The position numbers and the translations under genes were made by a program. A stretch of DNA of 64,000 nt from Isoetes taiwanensis. Lineage: Eukaryota; Streptophyta; Lycopodiopsida; Isoetales; Isoetaceae. The notes under the pieces are model-generated. The model saw only the letters and a list, made by a program, of their open reading frames with translations. It was not told the DNA's origin and did no database searches. The DNA is taken from the NCBI GenBank assembly GCA_021234155.1, contig JAJEKV010000003.1, positions 18,646,386 through 18,710,385 on the forward strand, written 5' to 3'. Positions 21,500 through 33,351 of the stretch are shown piece after piece; the stretch's first letter is position 1, and each line of letters opens with the position of its first letter.

Positions 21500-22870
21500 T
21501 AACCATATAGCCATGAACTACTTGTGTATGCAGCTAGAGGCCTAAGCTCGGGGAACGACAATAGAAGGGAACATGTGGAAGAACGAGTCCGCCCAGCCAC
21601 GCAAGCAAGAAACCCTCGTTCGAGGAATTTGGAGCCATCACCCCTAAGAGGAAATATCTCGTGATGAGGGCCGGACCGAACGGATAAAGGCTTTGTCGCC
21701 GCAAAAGTAAGAGCTGGGTTTCCGGTGGGCAACGCTTTCGTTGCCTCAAGCATCGGTTCGAAAAACGGGGAGAGACAAGAAGAGAAGCAAGAGAAGGAGG
21801 TCCCCGGCTTCGAATCCTGGACTCAAGATTGGTCAGACTCCGGGACAGGAGGAAGAGGAAGAGCAGCCCAGGACCGAAACGGATGCAAGGCGAGAAACCG
21901 GCAGATGCAAAGGCAGAGGGACGCCATAGATGGATCGACAAAAGGGACACGAACCTCGACTACGTAAGAAGGTAGATTCCTGACTTTGGGCAATGTATGG
22001 AAGGCCCTGAATCGGAACAGTTCTCGAGGGGGAGAACAGTCGATTAGAAAGCGAGAGGCATGGCTGGGCCGAAATGAGTGAGTGCGGCAATGCTTATGGC
22101 ATGAAGGATAAGGACAAAGGTAGAGTGGCAACAGCCAACTTGAAAGGAGCCGCACGAATTTGGTGGAAAGGTTATGCAAAGGCACATGGCTTAAGCAGGG
22201 ATGCTTGTAAGTTCAGGAAGTTTGCTAAAGCCTTCAAGCGCCATTACGTACCAAGGGAGCACAAGTCCAACATGATGCAGCAGTTCTACAGGTTGCAGCA
22301 AGGCAACAAGTCAGTCGAAAAATATCTGAGAGGAATTCATGAGGTCGAGGTGGCATGCGTGCCAAAGTTAGGTGAAAAGCATGCGGTAGAAAGCTACGTT
22401 GAAGGCCCGAATGAGGAGATCCATAAGCTTGTAAGGGCAATAAACCCCTAGAAACGATGCTCAGAAGCGGAGTCCAAGGCAATAAGCTTGCAAGGAACGG
22501 GACCTCAGAATAGCGGGCAGAGGCAGCAGTAATACCAGGACAAAGGCAAGGCAGCAGGCAGTTTTAGCCCAAGGACAGCCAGCCCAGGACCAGCTAGAGC
22601 CCCGTATAGCGGCAATCAGGGGAAGCGGCGAGAGAAGAAGCGGGGTGTCCTTCAAAGACAAGCAGGAAGGGTCAAACTACTCCAAAGCAGTGCGTTCCTT
22701 TTTGCAGGCCATGCCCAAGGAAAAGAGACAGGAGTGCATAGAAAAGCAGCTTTGCTTCATGTGCTTCCAGCCAAAGCCATAGGGCAATGAAGCGCCATAT
22801 CGTCATGAGTGCAAAAAGCGAGTTGGGAGATTGGGACACCACGACGACGACGGCGGCGAGGAAGCCCGCT
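21500..22870 (+). pseudogene. gag: Element C gag, decayed
   Basis: The Gypsy gag domain is clear at 22074-22449 (GRVATANLKGAARIWWKGYA, FAKAFKRHYVPREHKSNMMQQFYRLQQG). Upstream is a Lys/Arg/Ser-rich, RS-like stretch corresponding to SKRRRSPS in A and B. A stop at 22449 and frameshifts on both sides inactivate it. The zinc-knuckle region near 22740-22810 is frayed. Confidence 0.85.
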
Positions 22871-22904
22871 GACTACATTGTGGTGAGTGTCATATCTTTG
22901 CCAT

Positions 22905-23168
22905 AATAGATACAAAGCAAAGAGAGCCGCGATATAAAGTAATTTCCACGGTAGGGAAGGCCAAGACCAAGTCCTTCATAGTCTTGATAGACTCAGGAAG
23001 TAGCCATAACTTTGCATCCCCCAGAATGGTTCAAATGTTGAAGTTGAAACCACTAAAGTCAAAGCCAAGGCCCGTTGTCTTAGCAAGTGGAGCAATAAGG
23101 CAGATGGCAGGTAAGAGAATCAACCGACATCGACTTGCGGGGATTAAAATCCGGATGGGGCAGAAGTA
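22905..23168 (+). pseudogene. pol: Element C protease remnant
   Basis: It contains the aspartic protease active site in [15 protein letters not shown] (about 22984-23030) and flap-region LASGAIR. A one-base loss in a G run near 23157-23160 (GGGGC here, GGGGGC in element A) throws it out of frame with the downstream pol. Confidence 0.85.
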
Positions 23169-26100
23169 ATGGGCATTGGCAAATACGACTTGATCATAGG
23201 TATGGAGTACCTTGGACCAGCAGGGGCCATTATCGATTGTGGAAAGCGGAAGGTGACCTTCCCAATGCCCGACGGCAAGATCATTGAGATCACAGGTAAA
23301 GAAGTTGTTCCCGTCATGCAGTGTATGTCTTCTAAACAGCTGTTCAAGTGCATCAAGAGTGAGCAGGTGGCATACATCTTCAAGCTTGAGATTAGTGAGC
23401 CGGAATCAGAAGAAAGCAAAGAAGACAAGGTGCTCAGCAAGTTGCCGAAGCAAATAGCTGAGCTGATCACGGAGTTCCATGATCTCTTTCCAGATGAGAT
23501 CAAGCAGCTTCCTCCTTATAGGGGAGTCGAGTGCGAGATAGCACTCGAACCGGGAACAAAGCCGACAAGCAAGGCTCCATACAGAATGACGATGCAGGAG
23601 TTGTCAGAACTAAAGAAGCAATTGCAGGAGCTACTCGACCTAGGATTCATTAGGCCTAGCGTCTCGCCGTTTGGAGCGCCCATTCTTTTTGTCAAGAAGA
23701 AGGATGGATCCTTGAGGATGTGCATAGACTATAGGCAGTTGAATAAGCACACCATTAAGAACAAGTATGCGCTCCCAAGATCAGACGACTTGATGGATCA
23801 GCTTCAAGGAGCAAGGATCTTCTCCAAAATCGACTTAAGGTCAGGTTATCATCAGATCCGGATAAAGGAGGAAGATATCCATAAGACCGCCTTCAGAACG
23901 CGGTATGGGCACTATGAGTTCACGGTAATGCCTTTCGGCTTATCGAATGCCCCCGCGACGTTCATGAGGCTCATGAACGACATCTTCAGGGAGTTTTTAG
24001 ACACCTTTGTGATTGTATTCTTTGACGACATTTTGGTGTATAGCAGATCCCTTGAAGAGCACGTACAACACTTAAGGAGAGTGCTAGAGAAGTTGAAGAG
24101 GCACCAGTTGTACGCCAAGTTGTCGAAGTGCCACTTCGCAACGGAGAAGGTAGAATACCTGGGTCACGTGATCTCAGCAGAAGGCATCTCGACGGACCCC
24201 GCCAAGATTGAAGCAGTGATTCAGTGGCCGGCGCCGAAGAATGTGCACGAGGTCAGAAGTTTTCTCGGGTTAGCAGGGTACTATAGGAAGTTCGTGAAGA
24301 ACTTTGCTAAGATAGCGGCCCCGTTAACAGATTTGACGAGGGCAGAGAAGGTGAAAGATTGGGCAGAGCATTGGCACAAGACAGCCCAAAAGGGGTTTGA
24401 ATTGTTGAAGGAAGCTTTGACGACAGCCCCTGTCTTGACCCTGCCGGACCCGGAGAAAGATAAGCTTGTAGCAACAGATGCGAGTAAGATAGCTACAGGT
24501 GCAGTGCTTATGCAAGAAGAGCGCGTGGTAGCATATGATTCCAGGAAGATGAACGACGCCGAGACGCGCTACCCAACGCACGATCAGGAATTGCTTGCAG
24601 TTGTCAGGGCGTTAAGAATATGGAGGCACTACCTCTTGGGAAGGAAGTTCCAATTGGATACTGACCATCAGAGCCTCCAGTATGTATTCACGCAACCACA
24701 CCTTAATCTGAGGCAGCGGAGGTGGATGGAGTTCCTCGAAGAATATGACTTTGTTATAGTCTACAAGCCGGGGAAGCTCAATGTGGTAGCAGATGCGCTT
24801 TCAAGACATCCCCTGACAACTAGAGTGCATTGCAATGCAATTTCGACGCTCTCCAGCGACTTTGGTAAGAAGATTGAAGAGTCCTTGCCAACGGATGTGG
24901 ATTTCAGGGAAGTATGGGCAAGCCTCTCTAAGGAGGCTAGAACAGATAAAGAGCGGGAGGCCTTCAAGCATTATAAGAAGGAAGGCAACCTGTTATATCA
25001 TAAGAACAAGTTGTGCGTACTCGAATCATCAGGTGTAAGGAAGTTGATCCTCCACGACACGCACAACAGCCCAATAGCTGGCCATGCGGGCTTCATGAAA
25101 ATATATTTCAAAGTGCGCAGCAGCTATTATTGGCCAGGAATGAAGAAGCAAGTAGCTCGCTACATCAAAGAATATCAGCTATGCCAGCAGACGAAGGCGG
25201 AGCAGCTTCGAATTCCAGGGGCATTAGAGCCATTAGCGGTGCCAAATGCTAAGTGGGAGGTGATCAGCATGGATTTCATCACAGGGCTCCCAAGGACGGT
25301 AAGAGGGAAGGATGCCTTGATGGTAGTGGTCGACAAGTTGTCGAAGATGGCACACTTCGTGCCTTGCAAGACCACGAGTCTGACTATGGATACAGCAAAG
25401 CTCTTCACCAAAGAGATCTTCGGGCTTCATGGCATGCCAAGGGAGATTATATCCGACAGGGACCCGAAGTTCATGAGTGCATTTTGGCAAGACCTCTTTG
25501 CGACGATTCAGACCAAGCTATCCATGAGCACGGCGTATCATCCTCAGACGGATGGCCAAACGGAGCGGACCAACAGGATCTTAGAAGACATGCTACGAAA
25601 CTATGTCTGGAATAAGCAAAGTATGTGGGAAGAATTTATTCACTTGGTGGAGTTTGCATACAATAGCACCAAGCAGGAATCATCCCAAATGTCGCCGTTT
25701 ATGATCAATTACGGCTACCAGTGCCTAACTCCAGACACTTGGCACAACCCTGTGTCAAAAGTGGAAGTTTCGCAGCAGATGTTGGCCGATATGCAGCAGC
25801 TTGTGGAAGAGGTTCGAGGGTATCTGCTAGCAGCAAGAAGTCGACAAAAGAGCATCGCCGACAAGCATCGAACAGTCAGAGAGTTCAAGGTTGGAGATGA
25901 TGTATGGCTCAAGATCAAGGTGAAGCAGGCGAAGCTCAGGATCGGGAATTGCAAGAAGCTTGCTCCAAGGTGGGCTGGACCTTTCAGAATAATTAAGAGA
26001 GTAGGTAATCAATCCTACAAGTTAGATTTGCCAGCACACCTAAAGATTCATAAGGTCTTCCATGTGAGTTTGTTGAAGAAGTACACTCCAAACCCAGACG

Positions 26101-26366
26101 AAGTCTTGGACACTCCAACGTTGTTGGAAATGACGGAGGAGCAGCTGGAAATAGTTCCAGAATTGATTCTTGATAAAGCTTTCAAGAAAACAAGGAGGTC
26201 GGAGTTCCTCCAATACTTGGTTAAGTGGAAGCACTTGCCGGTGGAAGACGCGACATGGGTACTCAAGAAAGATTTGGAAAAACAGTACCCACAGTTTATG
26301 GAGCAATGGGACGGCAAGGTCATCTCCGAAGAAATCGGCTCAGGCATGTCGAATTGTGTAGGTTAA
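23169..26366 (+). CDS. pol: Element C pol: reverse transcriptase, RNase H, integrase, chromodomain
   Basis: 1065 residues open from the first ATG after the protease frameshift. Residues 7-15 (DLIIGMEYL) are the end of the protease. Reverse transcriptase spans about 100-330, with FFDDILVYS near 285. RNase H lies at about 430-560 ([27 protein letters not shown]). Integrase runs from about 625 with catalytic Asp in SMDFITGLP (about 700), Asp in SDRDPKF (about 763) and Glu in GQTERTN (about 798). The zinc site HDTHN...H...YQLCQQ has Tyr for the first cysteine, which is Cys in element A, so C's integrase may be impaired. The C-terminal chromodomain (about 997-1040) has [21 protein letters not shown]; its aromatic cage is only partial, as in many plant chromoviruses. 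Confidence 0.96.
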   Translation: MGIGKYDLIIGMEYLGPAGAIIDCGKRKVTFPMPDGKIIEITGKEVVPVMQCMSSKQLFKCIKSEQVAYIFKLEISEPESEESKEDKVLSKLPKQIAELITEFHDLFPDEIKQLPPYRGVECEIALEPGTKPTSKAPYRMTMQELSELKKQLQELLDLGFIRPSVSPFGAPILFVKKKDGSLRMCIDYRQLNKHTIKNKYALPRSDDLMDQLQGARIFSKIDLRSGYHQIRIKEEDIHKTAFRTRYGHYEFTVMPFGLSNAPATFMRLMNDIFREFLDTFVIVFFDDILVYSRSLEEHVQHLRRVLEKLKRHQLYAKLSKCHFATEKVEYLGHVISAEGISTDPAKIEAVIQWPAPKNVHEVRSFLGLAGYYRKFVKNFAKIAAPLTDLTRAEKVKDWAEHWHKTAQKGFELLKEALTTAPVLTLPDPEKDKLVATDASKIATGAVLMQEERVVAYDSRKMNDAETRYPTHDQELLAVVRALRIWRHYLLGRKFQLDTDHQSLQYVFTQPHLNLRQRRWMEFLEEYDFVIVYKPGKLNVVADALSRHPLTTRVHCNAISTLSSDFGKKIEESLPTDVDFREVWASLSKEARTDKEREAFKHYKKEGNLLYHKNKLCVLESSGVRKLILHDTHNSPIAGHAGFMKIYFKVRSSYYWPGMKKQVARYIKEYQLCQQTKAEQLRIPGALEPLAVPNAKWEVISMDFITGLPRTVRGKDALMVVVDKLSKMAHFVPCKTTSLTMDTAKLFTKEIFGLHGMPREIISDRDPKFMSAFWQDLFATIQTKLSMSTAYHPQTDGQTERTNRILEDMLRNYVWNKQSMWEEFIHLVEFAYNSTKQESSQMSPFMINYGYQCLTPDTWHNPVSKVEVSQQMLADMQQLVEEVRGYLLAARSRQKSIADKHRTVREFKVGDDVWLKIKVKQAKLRIGNCKKLAPRWAGPFRIIKRVGNQSYKLDLPAHLKIHKVFHVSLLKKYTPNPDEVLDTPTLLEMTEEQLEIVPELILDKAFKKTRRSEFLQYLVKWKHLPVEDATWVLKKDLEKQYPQFMEQWDGKVISEEIGSGMSNCVG

Positions 26367-27238
26367 TTCTTGTGTAGTTAGATTAATCTACGCATGCCAC
26401 CTATGCTTGGTATGGGTCGCATGTGTTGTTACCGATGATGGGACCACTACGGTGATCTCTAGGGCGTGGTGTAATGCCAATGTAGGCATGACCGCATTTT
26501 TAAACAGGAAAGTGGAAGGTAGATTAGAAAGTCTACTGTTCCACGGAGTAGGCGACCTCGAAGAAAGGAGGTCATTAAGGAATGCAGCGATAGGGAAAAG
26601 CACCTCTAGCCCCATATATGCTTTGATAGGAGGAATCAGGCCCTTCACGCCCCATATCTGGGAAGGACCTATCCTCCTCCTTATTTGGGCAACTAGGGTG
26701 TAGGCATGAGCGGCATATAGGCATATAAGCGCTGTCTCCACGGCCATAATGGAAGATTCACCCTCTTCCTACGCCGGGAGATTAGCCATGCATCCATGTA
26801 GATAGGTGGGGTGGTCACCATATAACCAAAAATTTATTAAATAATTAAAATGGTACTAACGTAGTATCGACCTGCAGGCCAATAGAGCGCTCCGGAGGGC
26901 AAGGAGGTCGAGCTACGAAGACTTGCAACACAAATTTTTGTTGGAATGTGTTGCAAGGAACGAAGAGTACCTCGAACAATAATTATAGATATGAAATGTT
27001 GAAATTTTGTCTAACTTAATGTCATAATAACTGAGATAGCGAATAACTTGTTTAATGATGTTATGAATTGATAAGTATTCCATAGTATGATGACGTGAAA
27101 ATGTTCTAAAAATATTACCTTAGGGTAATCTTGGTAAATGTATAACTATTATATTGTATGCATCACGTTGATTGCAGATTGCAGATTAGGAAGATCCCAA
27201 GGTGGGGAGACCCACGATGCTGCGGACAGCATCATTTC
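26367..27238 (+). other. Element C 3' untranslated region with conserved stem-loops
   Basis: Non-coding. The stem CTTGCAACACA/TGTGTTGCAAG at 26922-26957 recurs in A and B. Close to the LTR lies a first purine tract AAGGTGGGGAGA (27199-27210) and a perfect stem GATGCTG-CGGA-CAGCATC (27216-27233). The reason for conserving this 0.9-kb region is unknown. Confidence 0.85.
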
Positions 27239-27251
27239 AAGGTGGGGAGAA
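27239..27251 (+). promoter_or_regulatory. Polypurine tract, element C
   Basis: AAGGTGGGGAGAA immediately before the 3' LTR; identical in A (48904-48916) and, reversed, in B (8970-8982). Confidence 0.9.
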
Positions 27252-28812
27252 TGTGACGTTCGGCCACGATTATCACGGTCCCGAGGCATTATCGCATCGC
27301 CCGCCACGCAGCGTACCGCCACTCCGACCGACGTGTACGCCGACGAATAGCCAGGTAAGTAGCCCTAGGGGCAACTTGCTAGGTATGTTCACATGTTATT
27401 AATGTGCACATATGCACATTAATGTGGGCACACTTTTCCATGTGGGCACATTTTGCCACCTAGCCATTAATGGCAAGTGGGCCCTTTCCAATTATCCCAC
27501 ATGCCAAAAAGGGATAATTGGAAACCCTAGCCCTAACCCCATGTCTATTTAGAGTAGGGAAACCCTAACTTGCTAGTTTTCATCCATAGGGTTTTAGAGC
27601 TCTGTTTTGGCTGGCCCAGGAGCCAAAACCGCCTCCCGAGCGACGCCCAAGCTTAATCGCACCATCAGTTTTCCTGAATTCGATCAGCTCAGCAGAATGG
27701 TTGAACTCAGGTCAGGAGGAGCCACCCAAGGATCAGATATTTGGTCAATTTAATAGCTTAAACCGTCTTCTAGTCATAGAACCAGTAAGTTTAGACTATT
27801 AAATTGCCCATAGCAGCTATCTAGATCTTTAGATCTCAGACACTAACTAAAGAACCTAACTCTATGATATAGATTAGATCTAGTTCTTTAGTTCTTCTGT
27901 GATGTATATGGATGATGTATCTCTGTGAACTCCTTGTATTGGGAAGGGGGGTAGAGGCCCTGAAGCTGTGTAGTTGATGCTCCTAGCATAGCCTCTCTAA
28001 CACACTGTAGATTCGGCCTGTGTACAAGAACCACACCTGGTTGTGGGTGAAGGGGCTAGACTGGCTGAGAAGGAGGTTTATGTCCTGACTCTTGAACGAT
28101 CCCTCTGGTGTGTAAAGCCTACCAGGGATCATTGTGACTAGGTCTAATGGCTCATCGCTGAGTGCGGGTAAGGCATGGACTCGACACCCGTGAAGTGGTG
28201 TACACTTTCCAGTGGGTTGGTCGAAAGGCGGTGGCCCTCTAGTCACCTTGAGTCGGCATGTAGATCTCGGAGGGAGTGATCCCTTCCCGCCCCATCGGGC
28301 GGGAGGATGAGACCGGGGAATAGCCCCTTCGGCTATGCATCCGTGGGCTCTGATCAGTCCCGGCGGCTTTTCAGCCTACTCTGCAAAGTGTACACAGGAG
28401 GGGCGGATGGAGTGGTCAACCCTATGCCATGTTCTTATGCCAGCCAACTCCATTGCCATGAATTCTGTCTGCAATGAACTCTGGAGACCCAAGTCGTCAG
28501 TCATCCCCTCGAGTCTGAGCCTTGGGTAGGATTCCCCATGTGATGTGTTGATCATTGTCTATGCAGGTGGTGGTGCACCACCCTTCGAGGTGGATGGAGG
28601 ATTATGTTGAGTACTGACATGTATGTTTTCGCTTCCGCAGCTAGGTCGGCCCTGAGGGAGACAGGGTAGAATGACACCTTCACTCTTCCCACTGGGACTC
28701 ATTACGGGTGCAGTGATGTGTGGAGGGCCCTGTATCAGTGTGGAGCTGGTATGGGGGAAGAACTCCTGTTTGTATACGGTGAGGGCACCGTATGCGAGTA
28801 GGGGACGTCACA
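27252..28812 (+). repeat. Element C 3' LTR
   Basis: TGTGACGTTCGGCC to GGGGACGTCACA, followed by the duplicated ATGCA. Very similar to the 5' LTR; small indels distinguish them (for example near 16410 and 28050). Confidence 0.95.
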
Positions 28813-29570
28813 ATGCACATCCTCAAGCTTCCATCCTTCTTCTTGACAAAGAGGATGGGTGCCCCAAATGGTGAGACACTGGGCCTGATAAAGCCTAGAT
28901 CGAGCAATTCTTGTAGCTGCTTCTTTAGCTCCGTGAGTTCATGTGTGGTCATTCTATATGGGGCCTTGCTTGTCGGCTTGGTCCCTGGTTCGAGTGCTAT
29001 TTCACACTCTACTCCCCTGTAAGGAGGAAGCTTCTCGATCTCATCTGGAAAGAGATCGTGGAACTCCGTAATCAAGTTGGCGATTGGCTTGGGTAACTTG
29101 CTGAGCCCCTTGTCTTCCTTGCTTTCTTCCGACTCGGGTTCCTCAATCTCGAGCTTGAAGATGTATGCTACTTTCTCGCTCCTTATAGATTTGAACAGCT
29201 TCTTAACGGACATACATTGCATGATGGGGGTAACTTCTTTACACCGTGATCTCAATGGCTTTCTTTGTCGAGGCGTTGGGAAGGTCACCTTAAAGCTTTC
29301 CACAATCTATGATGGCCCTATTTGGACCAAGGTACTCCATTCCAACGATCAAGTCGTATTTGCCAATGCCCATTATACGCCCCCATCACGGATATTAATC
29401 CACGGCAAGTCAATGTCGAAGTTGATTCTCTTCCCAGCTGTATGTCTTACTGCCCCGCTTGCCAAGATTACGGGCCTTGGTTTGGACTTTAGTGGTTTCA
29501 ATTTCAACATTTCAACCATTCTCGGGGATGCGAAGTTATGGCTACTTCGGAGTCTATCAAGACTATGAAG
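28813..29570 (-). pseudogene. pol: Element B pol, 5' part (protease to reverse transcriptase start)
   Basis: Reverse-strand continuation of 12986-15626 beyond element C. 29303-28813 is open and carries the protease-RT linker and RT motifs ([35 protein letters not shown]). The protease (about 29570-29310; SHNFASPR-like pieces) is broken by frameshifts. Confidence 0.9.
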
Positions 29571-30990
29571 GACTTGGCCTTTGCCTTCCCCTCTTTTGTG
29601 GTGATTACCTTATCTTTGGGTCTCTTGCACATTACGTATCTATAGCGGCGAAGATGTGGCACTCACCAGAATGTAATCGCGTGCTTCCTCGTCGTCCTCG
29701 TCGGAGGGGTGTCCCATCCGCCAACTCTGCTGGCCGAGCTCATAACAAATGGGCGATTCATTTTGGTTTAATTTTGGAAACATCTAAAAAGCAGGCTGCT
29801 TCTCCATGCATTCTGCCTTTTCTCCTTGGGCATCGCTGCAAGAAGGACCGTCTTTGCTTCGAGTAGTTGGATCCTTCTGTTTGTCCTTGAAGGACACACT
29901 GCTTTCTTTCCTCTTTGTTTTTCCCTGGTTGCTATTATATGGGGACTTTCTTTGGGCTTGGGCTGGCTGCCCTAGAATTTGTAGCTCCACATTGCTTTCC
30001 TCTGTCACGATAGTAAGGCTGCCTACGTGCGCTGTTTTTTGGGTCCCGATCCTTACAAACTAATTGCCTTGGACTCGCTTGAGACCTTTACTTTTTTTGG
30101 GGTCTATTGCCCTTACGAGTTTCACGAGTTCCTCGTTCAGCCCTTCTATGTAGTTTTCCACTGCGTGTTTTAAGCTCGTTTAGGCACATCTGATCTTAGC
30201 CTCATGAATTCTTGATTGTACTTACGCACCATCTTGTACCCTAGCGCAATCGTAAAAGCTGGCGCATCATGTTCAACTTGTGTTCAGGAACATAGTGTTT
30301 CTTGAAAGCTTTTGAGAACTTCTTAAATCGGCATGCGTCCCTGCTCAACCCATGGGCTTTGGCATAGCCCTTCCACCATATGCGTGCGGCCCCTTTCAGG
30401 TTGGCTGTCGCCACCCTGCCTTTGTCTTTGTCCTTCATGCCATAGGCGTTGCCGTACTCACTCATTTCGTCCAGCCATGCCTCCGCTTCTAGGCCGGATC
30501 TGTTCTCGCCCGAGAACTGTTCGAGTTTCCGGGCTTTCCAAACATTGCCCAGTGCTGAGTCCACCTTCTTCTGGTAATCTAGGGCCTTAGTGTCCTTCTG
30601 TCTGCCGTCTCTACGGTCCGGCGCCTGCTCGGCCTCTTTTTCGGACTCAGAGTCCGAGGTTGAGCTTGATTCGGAGGTCTCTGTGCTAGGGGACCTCCTT
30701 CTCTTACTCCTTTTCTTGTCTTTCCCCGACTTTCGGGGCGTCGTTTGTGGCCCGGATGATGCTTGGGCTGCTAGTAGGGCCTTTATCTGGTCCAGGTCTG
30801 TTCGCATCTGTGACAACTCTTCTTCTGGTGTCATGGGGCCATATCCCTCGAAGAGGTTCCTTTGAAGGGGTTGCCTGTCAGGAGTTTCTTCATCTCTGTT
30901 GGGCCTCCTGTTTTGCTCGACTGTTCGTTGTTCCCTTTCTGCATACACAATTGGTCATGGTTGTACGGTTAGTTTTGTTTGTTCTGTTGC
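29571..30990 (-). pseudogene. gag: Element B gag
   Basis: 30948-30241 is open in one frame: a charged N-terminus (EREQRTVEQNRRP), MTPEEELSQMRTDLDQ, an RS-like block SKRRRSPSTET, then the Gypsy gag core GRVATANLKGAARIWWKGYAKAHG. The frame is lost at 30240, and the later part with the former zinc-knuckle area is scrambled. There is no ATG at the 5' end of the open stretch. It follows a TGTATGCAG acceptor-like site, so it may be reached by splicing. Confidence 0.88.
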
Positions 30991-31089
30991 ATTATATGTG
31001 TTGTTGGTATAGTTGCGGAACAAAATATATCAACAAAACATTTAAAAATGCAGAAGAAGTTATATTTATATTATATAATATGTTTACTA

Positions 31090-32627
31090 CAAAAGACTTC
31101 CGGTATCAAGATTCCTAACTATTCTTGATAACGGTAGAGGATGGATTATCCTCTAGGAACTTCTTCACTTGGGCTGTTCCCTTTGAATGACCCAAGTTCC
31201 TAAGGACGTTGGATGAAGATCCACCCGCAAAGCTCTCGCCAAGTCTTCGACTCTGCGGCCGGAGGTATAAGGCTGCGGATAGCCGGTCTTCCTGCCGCTG
31301 TAAGGTATGGCCCGGTCGAAAACATCGAGTGCTACGCTCTCTTCACGAGGATGGCATATTCGGTGTTGAGGGTAGCCGAGCATGCCGACAAATCCCGAGG
31401 AGCGATCAGCATCGACCTCCTTCTTAAGCCCACGGGGGTGAATTTCGCGGTGAATTACCGCTATTCTTCCGCCCATCGCGGGGAAGGTAATACCGCGAAC
31501 GATGGATTTGCGTGGCGGGTCCTCGGCTGTTGGGTATCCAGCTACGTAATGCGCCCGCCAAAATCATCAACCTCCACCATGGTGAGCTCCCTGTAGTCCC
31601 CGATTTGTTTGAAGCTGTCACGAGGTCGAACTTCGCCTCTTCTCTCAGGGGAGGTGTTGAAAAGAGCTTGCCGTTAAGATGTTTGATGTCGGCGTGGCGA
31701 ATCCCCATCTGTTCTGTAGAGCAAGGAACTCTTCTTCCGTCGGTAGTTGGTATGCGATGCAGTGCGCCTCCATAATGCGCCTGATCTTTCTTTGTAGGCT
31801 TGGATATGGAGGTCGACTCCCGTGTAAGTGTCGGCTTCCCTTACTTGGGTGGGAAGTCGAGGTTCTCGGGACGATGAAGTCATCGGATCCGTTCTTGGAG
31901 TTGGTGCGGCAACTCTTGGTGTCGATATTCCCTTTCTGCACTCCGGGAGATTTTTAATGTCGCTTAGGAGCAAAAATTCTTCGCCTTCGACAATGATGGG
32001 GGCTAGGCTTGTAATGCCTAGCCCAAGGGGTGGCGCGATTCTAAGAGTTTGCCGGCTTCTTTCGAAGTCTTGCCACTCTTGTTCTGCCTGTCGCCGCTCT
32101 TCCGCCGGGTCGAGTTCGACGTAGTCTTCCTCCTCTTCTGATTCCTCTTCTTCTGAGTCTTCTTCTTTTCCTTCCTGCTCCTGTTCGTATTGCATAAGGA
32201 GCCGTTGTTCTGCTGCTATGGCTAATGGGTCCACGTCCATGGGGGGAATGGAGGTTTCTCCCACAGTGTTTTCGGCACGATGGGTAAGAAAAATTGCCAA
32301 GGCAGTGTTGAAAGAGAAGTATTTGGTCCTATTGACAGTTAGGACCATTGGCTCGGGCGTGCGCTGCGCCTTGTTTGTGTACTTGGCAATGTTTGGAACA
32401 TCGCCTAAAGCTGCTTGCAGGGATTGCCTAGGGATCGCCTAAAGCTGCACTAGAGATGGCTCTACCCTAGCTTGGAATTCAGACAGAACGCTGCTGTAAG
32501 CTGGGGTTGCGTGCAAAGTTGCTTGGACATCTACCTCCTTCCGGAAGACATGGAAAATTTCATCGATGTCGGCCGCGGCAGCATGAGCGCTGGCGCTGTA
32601 CCATCTGCGGAAATCAGAGGTTGCCAT
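31090..32627 (-). pseudogene. Element B ORF2, unrecognised accessory protein, decayed
   Basis: The ATG at 32627 starts MATSDFRRWYSASAHAA, and the frame is open to 32439. After a break it resumes with MVLTVNRTKYFSFNTALAIFLTHRAE (from 32348), an acidic Glu/Asp block, LDPAEERRQ and GLGITSLAPIIVEGEEFLLLSDI. The C-terminal part near 31480-31090 includes DGRIAVIHR and VKKFLEDN-like pieces in shifted frames. A TATA box (32742-32749, reverse) lies about 115 bp upstream. Confidence 0.78.
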
Positions 32628-32741
32628 GAGTTCAATGCGGAAGAGAGTAGCAAATGGTTGCAAGAGCGCCTCAGGGAGTTGGAAAATCGGCTAAGAGAGC
32701 AGGAGCAAACTTGTGGGGTGCTACGCGTAAAATGAGGGACT

Positions 32742-32749
32742 TATTTATA
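32742..32749 (-). promoter_or_regulatory. TATA box of element B ORF2
   Basis: TATTTATA on the + strand, TATAAATA on the minus strand, about 115 bp upstream of the ORF2 ATG at 32627. Confidence 0.7.
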
Positions 32750-32939
32750 GAAAAGAGGAAAACCCTAATTTTTGAGGGACATGGAAAATTCTTCGGGTTG
32801 GGTGTTTGTAGTTTGTAATGAGGTCAAAATGGGAATTTGAAGACTAGTTCAAGTGTTAGAGCATGGCTGGATTACTGAAAGATGCTATACAACAGGTTGA
32901 AGATCATTTTGGCAAGCTCCGGTGAAGAAATGGTAGGAG

Positions 32940-33206
32940 GTCTCACAGCTTGCGCCTCGCTCAAAAACTAAAGTTTAGTTTCTAGTCCAGGCGCGAGCTG
33001 TGAGACATCGGTCCCATTTTGATCAAAACATATCCAATTTAGGTGAACTAAAGGTGTAAGGATGATGGCCTCATCAAATCAGGTAGAATTGACCCCTTAT
33101 TTGGTCAATTTGGAGCTGTTTTGGGCAAGTTTTGGGCAAGGTCTCACAGACTTTAGCCTCGCTCAAAAACTAAAGCTTAGTTTCTTGCCCGGTAGAGCTG
33201 TGAGAC
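32940..33206 (-). repeat. Hairpin pair between ORF1 and ORF2, element B
   Basis: Hairpins at 32940-33006 and 33141-33206, arms GTCTCACAGCT/AGCTGTGAGAC; the second has a decayed left arm. The spacing of 201 nt equals that in C and A. 33207-33351 is AT-rich and non-coding. Confidence 0.88.
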
Positions 33207-33351
33207 ATCACGCCTTCGATTTCGGCAAATGTCCTATTTCACTAAAATAAAAACTAAAACCTGCTAACTCATCCTAATTAGTCAAGTTCAGGCAACTAAA
33301 GTACACAAAATTGTTCCATTTTACAAAATTTTCAATTATTTACAAATGGTT

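Larger units (their letters stand above)
15627..28812 (+). mobile_element. Element C: full-length 13.2-kb chromovirus carrying an intact histone-H3-like gene
   Basis: LTRs TGTGACG...CGTCACA lie at 15627-17169 and 27252-28812, with 5-bp target duplications ATGCA at 15622-15626 and 28813-28817. The order is primer site, hairpin pair, TATA, ORF1, hairpin pair, TATA, ORF2, gag, pol, 3' region, purine tract. It is the youngest of the nest because it lies inside B. ORF1 and most of pol are open; ORF2, gag and protease are damaged. The length exceeds ordinary plant chromoviruses (commonly 5-9 kb) because of the two extra genes and long LTRs. Confidence 0.96.
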
